From contig NZ_CP094460.1 of assembly GCF_022809715.1 (NCBI RefSeq), positions 992,001 through 1,056,000 of the forward strand: DNA of 64,000 nt, written 5' to 3'. The notes under the pieces are model-generated. The model was not told the origin of the DNA, made no database searches, and was given only the letters and a program-made list of their open reading frames with translations. Both the position numbers and the translations under genes were made by a program. Shown here piece by piece: positions 26,470 to 35,983 of the stretch (position 1 is the stretch's first letter; every line of letters starts with the position of its first letter). This stretch comes from Burkholderia pyrrocinia (GTDB lineage Bacteria > Pseudomonadota > Gammaproteobacteria > Burkholderiales > Burkholderiaceae).

Positions 26470-27687
26470 ATGGCCGATGTGAAAAAGGTGCCCTACTACA
26501 AACCGCAAAAAGGGTTGTTCGGATCAGAGCTGAAAGAATACAAGGGAGCGCAGGGATGCATTCCTCTCGATACTCAAAACAGCGTATCAATCGACAGGCT
26601 CGCACCGGGGGCAAAGCCGCCGCCGCCGGCTCCTAAGCCGGTTGTCAAAGCGCCGAGTATTCCGAAGCAGAGAGCCGCACCTCAACCGCAGCCGAAAAAC
26701 GACCAAGCAGTAGTTAAAGAACCGCCAAAGCAACCAGAAGCCGAAGTTTGCGAAAAACCACCGGTTTTCGACCTGCAGGATGTGCCAATTGCGATGGACA
26801 ATTTGGGCTGGAAGGTTTCGGCCAAACTGGCGAGAATCTGGTTTGCGAGTCCTGCGCATACGTACAACGACGATCCAACGTCAGCTCAACCACTCTATAA
26901 CGGTGACATCACCCTTGATTGGGCACTGAGATTCGGAAGCGTCAAGAAAAAATATGACAACCTTCTTTCGAATGACATCTATAGCGCTCGATCAACCAGA
27001 ATAGCGACAGACATCGTCAAGGATTTTGTTCAAAAACTTTTCGCCGATAGAAATTCAGTCTTCAGCTTCGCAACCTCAGCATTTACCGATGATTTACATA
27101 AATTTCATACGGATTGGCAATTTCAACTATTACCAATAAGCAACTGGGACACCCTGGAAAACCTCGCACCAACGGATCTTACGGGAGCATTGGCCAATTT
27201 CAATATTTACGTTGCAATAGGAAACGTCGAGGTTTCGGTCGAAAAATATTTTAGATATGAGAATACGGGGAAATTTTATTGTCTTGACGCTACCGGAAAG
27301 ATTACACACATCTACGCCTACGTAAAAGACAATTACTCATTCAACGGCAAACAATATTTGGGACACTGGAACAAGCATGGAGTCGTTATTGCACCAGGAT
27401 CGTTGCTTACGGGATCGAGTTCACCAAAACGAGATTCCGACATCGACATCTGGGTAAAAAGCATCAACAAACCCGTAGATACCAGAAAAGGTTTGTTTGG
27501 AAAATTCAGGGAACCAGATGTTTATTTCCCGGTCTACAATGCAGATTACGATCGCTGGCGGGAAAAACACCATCGAGGCGGGGACTTCATGATATATTCA
27601 AAACCAGTCTATCTCAAGCTAAAGAAGCCAATTGACCTTAAACTTGGTGAAATATGCAGATTAGAGCCCTCAGATACATTGGCTTAG
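26470..27687 (+). CDS. DUF6402-family protein with proline-rich N-terminus
   Basis: A 405-residue protein. Residues 40-95 are Pro/Lys-rich (for example PPPPAPKPVVKAPSIPKQ). From about residue 100 the sequence matches my recollection of DUF6402: DLQDVPIAMDNLGWKVSAKL, TLDWALRFGSVKKKYDNL, then the late AYVKDNYSFNGKQYLGHWN segment. There is no signal peptide or membrane helix. DNA here is visibly more AT-rich than the flanks, which suggests acquisition. DUF6402 genes often occur in Burkholderia near type VI secretion or polymorphic-toxin genes, but none is in view, so an effector role is only a hypothesis. It overlaps the next gene by 34 bp. Confidence 0.78.
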   Translation: MADVKKVPYYKPQKGLFGSELKEYKGAQGCIPLDTQNSVSIDRLAPGAKPPPPAPKPVVKAPSIPKQRAAPQPQPKNDQAVVKEPPKQPEAEVCEKPPVFDLQDVPIAMDNLGWKVSAKLARIWFASPAHTYNDDPTSAQPLYNGDITLDWALRFGSVKKKYDNLLSNDIYSARSTRIATDIVKDFVQKLFADRNSVFSFATSAFTDDLHKFHTDWQFQLLPISNWDTLENLAPTDLTGALANFNIYVAIGNVEVSVEKYFRYENTGKFYCLDATGKITHIYAYVKDNYSFNGKQYLGHWNKHGVVIAPGSLLTGSSSPKRDSDIDIWVKSINKPVDTRKGLFGKFREPDVYFPVYNADYDRWREKHHRGGDFMIYSKPVYLKLKKPIDLKLGEICRLEPSDTLA

Positions 27688-28085
27688 CCTTTTTTGTCTA
27701 TATCGGCATTGGCTTGATCATCCACTTCAATCGACCCATCTATGGGCGATGCGATTTTTATGATCGACCAGAAACACTGGATGGCGGCACAAAACACATG
27801 AACGGAGCTTACTATCGATTCCAAATGTGCGGCACCGGCGGAAACGATCAAGATGGAGCAAACGACAAAATAGAGTTAAGAGTTTTCAACGATAGAGGGG
27901 AACTGCTTGCGAGGCGATATTTTTCCGTTAACTGGCACGCCGGAAAGAGCTTTCATCAACCTTTGAATTATGAGGGGAATTTGGTTCGGTATGTCGATTT
28001 CACTGATGAATCAAGTTACGATAAACAGCTGAGGATTCCGCCGACCAAATGGGATTGGCTTCATGCCAGGCTGCCTTTATTTTGA
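27654..28085 (+). CDS. Small membrane-anchored protein of unknown function
   Basis: A 143-residue protein with one N-terminal membrane helix (YIGLAFFVYIGIGLIIHF, about residues 8-25). A 115-residue periplasmic-looking region follows, with two cysteines (RCDFYD and FQMCGTGG) that could form a disulfide. No family is recognised. It overlaps the DUF6402 gene by 34 bp, so the two are probably translated together. The layout (larger cytoplasmic protein followed by a small membrane-anchored partner) would fit an effector/immunity pair, which remains untested. Confidence 0.75.
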   Translation: MQIRALRYIGLAFFVYIGIGLIIHFNRPIYGRCDFYDRPETLDGGTKHMNGAYYRFQMCGTGGNDQDGANDKIELRVFNDRGELLARRYFSVNWHAGKSFHQPLNYEGNLVRYVDFTDESSYDKQLRIPPTKWDWLHARLPLF

Positions 28086-28277
28086 GCTCGCCCGTGAAAT
28101 TTTAATTTTCAATAAATAGAGCGCTGCAGCCGGAGTTTGCATTCTCAATACACATTTTCCGTCTTGATCGCCACAACTTTGTGTGGCCAAACTCCACGAG
28201 ATCGGATTCTGCAAGACAGCAAAAATTCAGAAAATCGGCTACCTATACTTTCTTAAATTCGAATCGGAATTTCATCC

Positions 28278-28721
28278 ATGGGAAACGTGACTTACCAAAG
28301 CGTGATTGGGTTCGAGAACATGCCGACCTTCCATGATGCCGAACTCGTCATGATCGACCATCGTCCGACCGATCAGGAATTGCGGCTTCGGTTTCGTCGA
28401 ATCGACGGTGGAGTCGGCACCTATCGCTTCACCGGTGTCATCTCCCAGCGAGTGATCGATTTTGCGGGACAGAACGTTGTGTCACGCCTTCTGATCTCCG
28501 CTGCATACCCGTTCTCGGCGGCAGAGATAGGCCAGTGGCTGAAGTGGATGAACAGCCGAGAGGATTTCGAAGCGGCGAGCGTCGACGAGTCCCTGCTCAA
28601 TCGGTATCTGGCCGATTTCGACGCGGATCGCAAGGCGTTGTTCGTACTCGAGCCGTCGTGCGGCGCGGAAGTTGCCGTGCTGTGCGAGGCGATCTGGTTG
28701 AGCCTGGACCCCGACGTTTGA
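28278..28721 (+). CDS. Unknown 147-residue protein in the low-GC island
   Basis: No family recognised. It is acidic, soluble and has no signal peptide; it starts MGNVTYQSVIGFENMPTFHD and contains a beta-rich stretch (RLRFRRIDGGVGTYRFTGV) followed by a helical half. GC content rises back toward the genome average. About 190 bp of AT-rich DNA with no evident gene separates it from the preceding gene. Small acidic proteins in this setting are often immunity or accessory factors, which is inference only. Confidence 0.72.
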   Translation: MGNVTYQSVIGFENMPTFHDAELVMIDHRPTDQELRLRFRRIDGGVGTYRFTGVISQRVIDFAGQNVVSRLLISAAYPFSAAEIGQWLKWMNSREDFEAASVDESLLNRYLADFDADRKALFVLEPSCGAEVAVLCEAIWLSLDPDV

Positions 28722-28810
28722 ACATCCAACGGTGACGTGGAAGGCGCAACACTTGGGCGATCACACCGAGTCGCTTGCCAATATCGGACCAGGAAACAGC
28801 CATTCGGGTC

Positions 28811-29044
28811 ATGGCCGCACATCCGCTACTCGACCTGCTCGACCGGCTCGACCGGCTTGATACCGCGAAGATCCACTACACCTTGAGCCGCAATCGATCC
28901 GATAGCGTGCTGGTCTCGATCACTGTTGTCGGAATGCGCGTCGAAGCGGACACGTTTCGCGACGGGCATATCGAAGTGTGTAAGTTCACGGGATCGGAGG
29001 AGCCGTCGGATGCCGACGATCTGCTCGACCAGATCATCCGCTAG
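28811..29044 (+). CDS. Small protein (77 residues) of unknown function
   Basis: A short acidic protein: MAAHPLLDLLDRLDRLDTA, a central IHYTLSRNRSDSVLVSITV strand region and an acidic end (EEPSDADDLLDQIIR). It resembles small orphan proteins I have seen near toxin or immunity genes in Burkholderia, but no function is known. I prefer the ATG at 28811; an in-frame start at 28775 would add 12 residues. Confidence 0.62.
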   Translation: MAAHPLLDLLDRLDRLDTAKIHYTLSRNRSDSVLVSITVVGMRVEADTFRDGHIEVCKFTGSEEPSDADDLLDQIIR

Positions 29045-29112
29045 AACACGGATTGATCCGTAAGGCGGGTCGCGCCAACCGACAAACCCGCCACCATTCG
29101 CCACGCGCCCGC

Positions 29113-30672
29113 TCAAGCCACCCGGAACGCCCCCACCGCGCGACGCAACCCGTCAGCCTGCTCCTCCAGCGACGACGCCGCAGCCGCGGCCTGCTCGACG
29201 AGCGCCGCATTCTGCTGCGACACCTGGTCCATCTGCGACACCGCACGGTTCACCTGCTCGATCCCGTCGCGCTGCTCGTTCGACGCGGCCGCGATCTCGG
29301 TCATGATCCCCGTCACGCGCCCGATCGCCTGCTGGATGTCCTGCATCGTCGCGCCGGCCACGCCGACGAGCCGCGAGCCGTTCGCGACGCGCTCGACCGA
29401 TTCGCCGATCAGCGTGCGGATCTCCTTCGCCGCGGACGCCGAGCGTTGCGCGAGCGTGCGCACCTCGCCCGCGACCACCGCGAAGCCGCGGCCCTGCTCG
29501 CCCGCGCGTGCGGCTTCGACCGCCGCATTCAGCGCGAGGATGTTGGTCTGGAACGCGATCCCCTCGATCGTGCCGATGATGTCGGCGACCTTCTGCGAGC
29601 TCTGGTCGATCTCGTTCATCGTGCCGATCACCTCGCCGACCACCGTCGCGCCGCGCGTCGCGATCTCGCTCGCGCTGTCCGCGCACGCCTGCGCCTCGAG
29701 CGCATGGTCGGCGTTTTGCTTCACGGTCGCGGTCAGTTGCTCCATGCTCGCGGCCGTCTCCTGCAGCGCGGACGCCTGTTCCTCGGTGCGTTGCGACAGA
29801 TCGGTGTTGCCGGCCGCGATCTGGTGCGTCGCCGTCGAGATCGCTTCCGAACCCTGGCTGACCTGGCGCACCGTGTCCGCGAGGCTGCGCTGCATGCCCG
29901 TCACGCCATTGACCAGTTCGGCCATCTCGTCGCGCGACGACCAGCGCACTTCCGACGTCAGGTCGCCGTCCGACAGGCGGCGGAAATGCGACAGCAGCCG
30001 GTTCACCGGCTGCGTGATCGCGTAATGCAGGCCGATCGCGCAGCCGAGGCACGCGGCCAGGCCGAACGCGATGCCCGCGATCGCGCCTGCGCGCATCCAG
30101 CCGTAATAGGTCTGCGCGGTGTCGTAGACGTCCTTGCCGCGCGCCGCCTGGTACGTATCGAGCGCATCGGTCGCCTGCGTGAGCGCGACCGACAGCGGCG
30201 GCGCAACCGACATCAGCAAGCGGTCGGCCTCGTCGCGCCGGCCGTCGCGGATCGCGTCGATCAGCGGCTTCAGCGCCTGCCCGATCAGCGCCTGGCGCGC
30301 GGCGTCGAGACGGCTCGCGAGCGGGCCTTCGTCGCCGTCGTGCGGCATCGCCGCGTAGCCGCGCCACGCGGTGTCGGCCTTCGCGAGATAGCCCTCGGCC
30401 TTCTTGACGAGATCGGGCACTTCCGCCGCTTCCGGATGCAGCAGCGCGCGGTCGAGCGTCGTACGCACGATCGTCAGGTTCAGGCTCGCCGTGGACAGCG
30501 CGGTCTTCGCAGCCAGTTGCTGCGTGTAGGCCTCGTCGAGCGCGCGATTCGAGCTCTGCATGCCGGCGAGGCCGATCAGCCCCGACACGACGAGCAGCGC
30601 GGCAACGAGACCGAGCGTGGAGAAGATCCGCGTGCGGATCGAGAAACGGGAAAACAGGGCGTTCAGGTTCAT
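29113..30672 (-). CDS. Methyl-accepting chemotaxis protein (Tar/Tsr type)
   Basis: A 519-residue chemoreceptor. Membrane helices at about 14-36 and 190-212 flank a four-helix-bundle periplasmic sensor. A HAMP domain follows (about 213-265), then a long methylated coiled coil with the invariant hairpin tip (EGIAFQTNILALNAAVEAAR, then GRGFAVVAGEVRTLAQRSA). The C-terminus lacks the NWETF-type CheR tether. It stands alone without che genes, so the ligand is unknown. The ATG at 30672 begins the basic N-tail NLNALFSRFSIRTRIF. Confidence 0.93.
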   Translation of the reverse strand: MNLNALFSRFSIRTRIFSTLGLVAALLVVSGLIGLAGMQSSNRALDEAYTQQLAAKTALSTASLNLTIVRTTLDRALLHPEAAEVPDLVKKAEGYLAKADTAWRGYAAMPHDGDEGPLASRLDAARQALIGQALKPLIDAIRDGRRDEADRLLMSVAPPLSVALTQATDALDTYQAARGKDVYDTAQTYYGWMRAGAIAGIAFGLAACLGCAIGLHYAITQPVNRLLSHFRRLSDGDLTSEVRWSSRDEMAELVNGVTGMQRSLADTVRQVSQGSEAISTATHQIAAGNTDLSQRTEEQASALQETAASMEQLTATVKQNADHALEAQACADSASEIATRGATVVGEVIGTMNEIDQSSQKVADIIGTIEGIAFQTNILALNAAVEAARAGEQGRGFAVVAGEVRTLAQRSASAAKEIRTLIGESVERVANGSRLVGVAGATMQDIQQAIGRVTGIMTEIAAASNEQRDGIEQVNRAVSQMDQVSQQNAALVEQAAAAASSLEEQADGLRRAVGAFRVA

Positions 30673-30843
30673 GGCGGCACGTGAGCGATGAAAAGTGCCG
30701 CGGCAATCGGTCCGCGGCACTCTGGATTACGGTTTGCCTGCAGAAAACTTGAGTCCGGCCCCGCTTTCTGTCTGATCCCGATCAATTTTTTTCGCGCCGG
30801 CAATCTCCTGTTACGGATGCAACATATCGAGGCTGGGCAGAAA

Positions 30844-30872
30844 TTGACTAGTCAATCACCGGTCGTTATATT
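30844..30872 (+). promoter_or_regulatory. Strong sigma-70 promoter with a palindromic operator over the -35
   Basis: TTGACT (30844-30849), a 17-bp spacer and TATATT (30867-30872) make a near-consensus promoter 18 bp before the exporter start codon. The -35 hexamer is part of the perfect 12-bp palindrome TTGACTAGTCAA (30844-30855), well placed for repressor binding. Confidence 0.65.
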
Positions 30873-30890
30873 TCGAACCAATTCCCTGCC

Positions 30891-32420
30891 ATGGCAGATA
30901 TCTCGATGACAACCGACACCCTCCTTACTCCGCCGGCCGCCGAGACGGCCCGCCGCGACGCGCCGACCGGGCTGATCGTCGCCGCGCTGCTGCTTGTCAT
31001 GCTGCTGTCCGCGCTCGACCAGACGATTGTGTCGACCGCGCTGCCGACGATCGTCGGCGAGCTCGGCGGCCTCGACCAGTTGTCATGGGTCGTCACCGCG
31101 TACCTGCTGTCGTCCACCGTCGTGCTGCCGCTGTACGGCAAGCTCGGCGACCTGTACGGCCGCAAGATCGTGCTGCAGGCCGCGATCGTGCTGTTCCTCG
31201 CGGGCTCGGCGCTGTGCGGCGTTGCGCAGGACATGACGCAGCTGATCGTGCTGCGCGCGCTGCAGGGGCTCGGCGGCGGCGGCCTGATGGTCGTCACGAT
31301 GGCCGCGATCGGCGATCTGGTCCCGCCCGATCGCCGCGCGCGCTACCAGGGGATGTTCGGCGGCGTGTACGGCCTCGCGACGATCGTCGGCCCGCTGCTC
31401 GGCGGCTTCCTGGTCGAGCATCTGTCGTGGCGCTGGATCTTCACGATCAACCTGCCGCTCGGTTTTCTCGCGCTCGCGGTGATCGGCATCGCGTTCCGGC
31501 CGCACAGCGCGCACGTGAAGCACCGGATCGACTATATGGGCGCCGCGTTCCTCGCGACGGCCCTCACCTGCGTGATCCTGTTCACGAGCGAAGGCGGCTC
31601 GCTGCTGCCGTGGACGTCGCCGCAACTGTGGATGACGCTCGTGCTCGGCCTCGTCACGATCGGCGGCTTCATCTACGAAGAGCGGCTCGCGGCCGAGCCG
31701 ATCATCCCGCTCGAACTGTTCCGCCATCGCACGTTCGTGCTGGTCAGCCTGATCGGCTTCGTGGTCGGCACCGCGCTATTCGGCTCGGTCACGTTCATTC
31801 CGCTCTACCTGCAGGTCGTGAAGGGCTCGACGCCGTCGCAGGCCGGGATGCAGTTGCTGCCGATGATGGGCGGCATGCTCGCGATGTCGGTGATCAGCGG
31901 CCGGCTGATCTCGCGGCTCGGCTCGTACCGGATCTTTCCGATCGCCGGCACGCTGACCGGCGGGATCGCGCTGGCGCTGCTGTCGACGCTGTCGCTCGAT
32001 ACGCCGCTGCAGACGATGTACGCGTACATGGCGCTGCTCGGGATCGGCCTCGGGATGGTGATGCCCGTGCTCACGCTCGCGGTGCAGAACACGGTCGATT
32101 TCCGGCACATGGGCGTCGCGACATCGGGCGCGACGCTGTTCCGCTCGATCGGCAGCTCGATCGGCGTCGCGGCGTTCGGCGCGCTGTTCTCGCACGGGCT
32201 GCAGGCGCGGATGCTGCAGGCGCTGCCGGCCGGCACGGAGCTGCCGCCCGCGCTCGGCCCCGGTGCCGTGCACCAGTTGCCGAACGCGGTGCGCGACGCG
32301 TACCTGCATGCGTTCGCGGGCTCGCTGCACGTCGTGTATCTCGCTGCGGCCATCGTGGTCGCGATTGCGTTCGTGCTCGCTTGGTTCGTCGACGATGCGC
32401 CGCTGCGCACGCACAACTGA
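30891..32420 (+). CDS. DHA2-family MFS multidrug exporter (14 TMS)
   Basis: A 509-residue drug:H+ antiporter of the EmrB/QacA type. Fourteen hydrophobic segments can be counted. The motifs LSALDQTIVSTALPTIVGEL (TM1) and GKLGDLYGRKIVL (motif A after TM2) are present, as are LGGGGLMVVTMAAIGDLVPP and the motif-C region YGLATIVGPLLGGFLVEH. It presumably exports toxic compounds. Its promoter carries a palindrome over the -35, which suggests repression relieved by ligand. No regulator gene is adjacent. The first ATG is very close to the -10 and lacks a clear ribosome site, so the ATG at 30906 may also be used. Confidence 0.9.
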   Translation: MADISMTTDTLLTPPAAETARRDAPTGLIVAALLLVMLLSALDQTIVSTALPTIVGELGGLDQLSWVVTAYLLSSTVVLPLYGKLGDLYGRKIVLQAAIVLFLAGSALCGVAQDMTQLIVLRALQGLGGGGLMVVTMAAIGDLVPPDRRARYQGMFGGVYGLATIVGPLLGGFLVEHLSWRWIFTINLPLGFLALAVIGIAFRPHSAHVKHRIDYMGAAFLATALTCVILFTSEGGSLLPWTSPQLWMTLVLGLVTIGGFIYEERLAAEPIIPLELFRHRTFVLVSLIGFVVGTALFGSVTFIPLYLQVVKGSTPSQAGMQLLPMMGGMLAMSVISGRLISRLGSYRIFPIAGTLTGGIALALLSTLSLDTPLQTMYAYMALLGIGLGMVMPVLTLAVQNTVDFRHMGVATSGATLFRSIGSSIGVAAFGALFSHGLQARMLQALPAGTELPPALGPGAVHQLPNAVRDAYLHAFAGSLHVVYLAAAIVVAIAFVLAWFVDDAPLRTHN

Positions 32421-32519
32421 TCGGCATGCGAGCCGCGCCGCGACCGGCACCGGAAGCGCGCCACGCCGCGGCCTTTGGCCCGTTGCCCCGCAGCGCGCCC
32501 CATCCGCCGCGGCCCGCCG

Positions 32520-33518
32520 TTACGGCACCAGCACGACCGCGCCCGTCGTCGCGCGCGACTCCAGCAGCCGGTGCGCATCGGCCGCCTGTTCGAGCGGCAG
32601 CCGCGCGCCGATCTCGACGTGCATTCCGCCCGCGAGCCGTTCGAGCGTCGCGCGCGCGGCTTCGCGATACCCTGCGACGTCGCGTGCGATGAAGCCGAGC
32701 ACGCTCGGCCGCGCGAGCGCGATCGAGCGGGCCGGCCCCAGTTCGTCGAGATCGACCGTCTGCCGCGTGCCGATCGCGGCAACCTGCCCGATGCTCGCGA
32801 CCATCCCGAACGGACGGATCGCACCGAGCGTGCGCGTCAGCACGTCGCCGCCGATCCCGTCGATCGCATAATCGACACCCGCGCCGCCGCCGAACGCGCG
32901 TGCGGCCGCGACGAAATCCTCCTCGCGATAATCGACCACCGCGTCGGCGCCATGTGTGCGCACGAGCGCGGCTTTCGCGGCCGACCCGACCGTGCCGATC
33001 ACCCGCGCGCCGAGCGCGCGCGCCCACTGCGTCGCCAGCAGCCCGACGCCGCCGGCAGCCGCATGCACGAGCACCGTGTCGCCGGCGCCGACCTGCCGGA
33101 CGCGATGCAGCAGCATATAGACGGTGATCCCTTTCAGCAGCCCGGCGGCGACCGCGTCGTCGCTCAGGCCGTCCGGGATCGGCACCACGCGCCCGGCCGG
33201 CATCGTGCGCAGGCTCGCATAACTGCCGGTCGGCATGCCCGCATACGCGACGCGCTGGCCGGGCACGAGATCCGTCACGCCGGGCCCGACCGCGTCGATC
33301 ACGCCGGCCGCCTCGACGCCGAGCGCGTCCGGCAGCGCGGGCAATGCGTGCGCCCCCGTCCTGAAATAGATGTCGACGAAATTCACGCCGACGGCGGTCT
33401 GGCGAATCCGCACCTCGCCGGCGCCGGGCGGCGCAACGGGCGCATCGACGCGGCGCAGCACGCCGGCGTCGCCGTAGCGGTCGATCCCGATCCGGATGGC
33501 GGTAGCAGTTTGGGTCAT
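32520..33518 (-). CDS. NADPH:quinone oxidoreductase, zeta-crystallin type (MDR superfamily)
   Basis: A 332-residue zinc-free medium-chain reductase. Recognised blocks are GVNFVDIYFRTGAH (residues 41-54), LGVEAAGVIDAVGPGV, and the nucleotide-binding VLVHAAAGGVGLLATQWAR near residue 145. The Cys ligands of zinc alcohol dehydrogenases are absent. It reduces quinones with NADPH and probably protects against electrophilic or redox stress. It is divergent from a LysR gene with only 83 bp between the starts used here. Confidence 0.88.
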   Translation of the reverse strand: MTQTATAIRIGIDRYGDAGVLRRVDAPVAPPGAGEVRIRQTAVGVNFVDIYFRTGAHALPALPDALGVEAAGVIDAVGPGVTDLVPGQRVAYAGMPTGSYASLRTMPAGRVVPIPDGLSDDAVAAGLLKGITVYMLLHRVRQVGAGDTVLVHAAAGGVGLLATQWARALGARVIGTVGSAAKAALVRTHGADAVVDYREEDFVAAARAFGGGAGVDYAIDGIGGDVLTRTLGAIRPFGMVASIGQVAAIGTRQTVDLDELGPARSIALARPSVLGFIARDVAGYREAARATLERLAGGMHVEIGARLPLEQAADAHRLLESRATTGAVVLVP

Positions 33519-33601
33519 GACGTTCCTCGCAATCGAATGAAGTGACACGATCATCCCATCGTGCATAATCGATCGGAATTCCCGTTTATCGCCCACCTAC
33601 T

Positions 33602-34543
33602 GTGCAAAATTCGACCGATCCTGATTCCGTTCCCGCGTCCGCACTGCCGATGAGCTGGGACGACATCCGCACCTTCCTCGCGGTGATGCGCGGCGGCAGC
33701 CTGTCGGCCGCCGCACGCGCGCTGCAGGTCCAGCATTCGACGGTCGCACGGCGCATCGACGCGCTGGAGTCCGCGCTCGGCATCCGGCTGTTCGACCGCC
33801 TGCCGCGCGGCTGGCCGCCGACCGACGAAGGGCTACGCCTCGCCGAGCACGCCGCGCGCGTCGAAACCGATGCACACGCGTTCGCGCGCGCCGCGCAGGG
33901 TGCGGCGGCGCTCGACGGCGTCGTGCGCGTGTCGGCGTCGCCGGTGTTCGCCAGCCATTTCCTCGCGCCGCGCCTTGCCCGCGCGCAGCGCGCATGGCCG
34001 GCGCTGCGGATCGACCTGATGGGCGAGATGCATGCGGCGAACCTGTATGCGCGCGAAGCCGATCTCGCGGTGCGGCTGTCGCGGCCGAGCGAGCCGGGGC
34101 TCGCCGCGCGCCGGCTCGGCACGATGCGCTTCGCGCTGTGCGCGTCGCCGGAATGGGCGGACGCGCCGCCCGACACCTGGCCGTTCGTCGGCTACGACGA
34201 CGCGCTCGCGCAAACGCCGCAGCAGCAATGGCTCGAACGCTTCGCGGCCGGTCGCCGTTTCGCGTTCGTCGCGAACGACCTCGCGGCGCTGCATCGCGCA
34301 TGCGTCGCCGGCGCGGGGGTCGCGCTGTTGCCGCGGTTTCTCGTCGACGATTCGCTCGCCGCAGCCGGTGCGGCACCGTCGTCCGCACCCGCGCCGCTCG
34401 TCGAGCTGACTTCCGCGCCGCGCTGCGACATCGAGCGCGAGATCTGGCTCGTCGTCCATCCGGACGTGCGCCGCTCGCCGCGCGTGCAGCGCGTCGCGGA
34501 CGCGATCGCAGATGCGGTGCGCGCGGCGGACGGGCGGCTCTGA
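33602..34543 (+). CDS. LysR-family transcriptional regulator
   Basis: A 313-residue regulator. The winged helix MSWDDIRTFLAVMRGGSLSA, then AARALQVQHSTVARRIDALE, is typical; the effector domain spans about residues 105-300. The start is a GTG at 33602, giving a 16-residue N-terminal tail; the ATG at 33650 would begin exactly at the domain and is equally plausible. It is divergent from the quinone oxidoreductase and probably regulates it. Confidence 0.87.
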   Translation: MQNSTDPDSVPASALPMSWDDIRTFLAVMRGGSLSAAARALQVQHSTVARRIDALESALGIRLFDRLPRGWPPTDEGLRLAEHAARVETDAHAFARAAQGAAALDGVVRVSASPVFASHFLAPRLARAQRAWPALRIDLMGEMHAANLYAREADLAVRLSRPSEPGLAARRLGTMRFALCASPEWADAPPDTWPFVGYDDALAQTPQQQWLERFAAGRRFAFVANDLAALHRACVAGAGVALLPRFLVDDSLAAAGAAPSSAPAPLVELTSAPRCDIEREIWLVVHPDVRRSPRVQRVADAIADAVRAADGRL

Positions 34544-34618
34544 CGCCGCAGCCCCTTCGGAACCGCCGTTGCGGGCCGGCCGTGATCCCCGGCCGGTTGC
34601 GCCCTGCCGATGCGCCGC

Positions 34619-35983
34619 TCAGGACTGCCGGACAGGCGACGCCTGACGCTCGCCGGCACTGGCCGGGCGATCGCGATGCGACGCCGAGCGCCGATGATCG
34701 ATCAGGCCGACCGCGACGGCCGCCGCCAGCGCGGGCAGCCCGATCGCCATGAAGTTCTGTTCCAGCGGCAGATCGATGCCGACCAGCAGACCGATGACGA
34801 TCGGCGCCAGGATCGCGCCGCTGCGGCCCACGCCCAGCGTCCAGCCGATGCCGGTCGAGCGGATCGCCATCGGATAGAACTGCCCCGCATACGCGCAATT
34901 GACGATCTGCGTGCCGATCGTCGACGCGCCCGCGAGGCCGACCAGCACGAACAGCAGCGCGGTCGGCATCTTGTAGCCGAGCAGCGTGATCGATACCGCG
35001 GCGAGCAGATACATCGACACGAGCACCGTCTTGATCGGAAAGCGATCGGCCAGCCAGCCGCCGCCGATTGCGCCGACCATCGCGCCGGCGTTCAGCACCA
35101 GCACGAACGTCAGCGCGGAGCCGAGACTGTAGCCGGCGCTCGCCATCAGCCGGGTCAGCCACGAGCTGAGCGCATACACCATGAACAGGCACATGAAGCA
35201 CGCGATCCAGAACATGACGGTGCTGAATCCGCGGCCGTCGTCGAACAGCTGGCGAACCGGCGCGCTGCCGGCGTTGCCTTCGCGCGGGACGACATAACAG
35301 TCGCCCGGTTGATGCCGGTATGCGGGATCGAGCCGACGCGCGATGCGCGCGAGCTCGTCGGTCCTGTCGCGCCGGATCAGGAACGGCAGCGATTCCGGCA
35401 TCCATTTCACGAGCAGCGGAACGAGCAGCACCGGCGCACCCGCGGCGACGAACACGGACTGCCATCCGTACGCCTCGATCATCCCCTTGCCCATGACAGC
35501 CGCCAGCATGCCGCCGACCGAATAGCCGCTGAACATCAATGTCACCAGCGTGCTGCGCAAGCGGCGCGGCGCGTACTCGGTCATATGGGCGATCACGTTC
35601 GGCATCACGCCGCCGATGCCGATGCCCGCCAGGAAGCGGGCGGCGCCGAACAGCGCGGGCGTCGGCGCCAGCCCGGCCGCCGCAGTAAAGACGCTGAACA
35701 GCGTCAGACACGCCGCGATCGCCCAGCGGCGCCCGATCCGCTCGGCGACGGTCCCGAACACGATGTTGCCGAACATCATGCCGAACAGCGCAGAGCTGAC
35801 CATGAAGCCGGCCTGCGCCGGATTGACGCCCATCTCCTTCATGATCGCCGGGAGCGCGATGCCGGCCACCGCGAGGTCGTAGCCGTCGAACACGATGATC
35901 AGCGCGCACCAGAACAGCACGACGCCGTGCAGCGGGCCCAGCCGCGCATCGTCGGACAGCGCCTGCAGGTTGATTTGACGCAT
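34619..35983 (-). CDS. MFS aromatic acid:H+ symporter (PcaK/BenK type)
   Basis: A 454-residue AAHS-family transporter with 12 membrane segments. The family hallmark DGYDLAVAGIALPAI is at residues 33-47, and the motif A equivalent is GTVAERIGRRWAI. The family imports benzoate, 4-hydroxybenzoate, protocatechuate and similar acids. A ribosome site AAGGAACG precedes the ATG. It is divergent from an AraC/XylS-type regulator across 433 bp, consistent with inducible uptake of an aromatic acid; no catabolic enzymes are adjacent. Confidence 0.88.
   Translation of the reverse strand: MRQINLQALSDDARLGPLHGVVLFWCALIIVFDGYDLAVAGIALPAIMKEMGVNPAQAGFMVSSALFGMMFGNIVFGTVAERIGRRWAIAACLTLFSVFTAAAGLAPTPALFGAARFLAGIGIGGVMPNVIAHMTEYAPRRLRSTLVTLMFSGYSVGGMLAAVMGKGMIEAYGWQSVFVAAGAPVLLVPLLVKWMPESLPFLIRRDRTDELARIARRLDPAYRHQPGDCYVVPREGNAGSAPVRQLFDDGRGFSTVMFWIACFMCLFMVYALSSWLTRLMASAGYSLGSALTFVLVLNAGAMVGAIGGGWLADRFPIKTVLVSMYLLAAVSITLLGYKMPTALLFVLVGLAGASTIGTQIVNCAYAGQFYPMAIRSTGIGWTLGVGRSGAILAPIVIGLLVGIDLPLEQNFMAIGLPALAAAVAVGLIDHRRSASHRDRPASAGERQASPVRQS

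Noticed and set aside
33597..35909. A 770-codon minus-strand frame spanning the LysR gene and aromatic-acid importer
   Set aside because: It runs in a shifted frame over real genes on both strands and has no recognisable domain.
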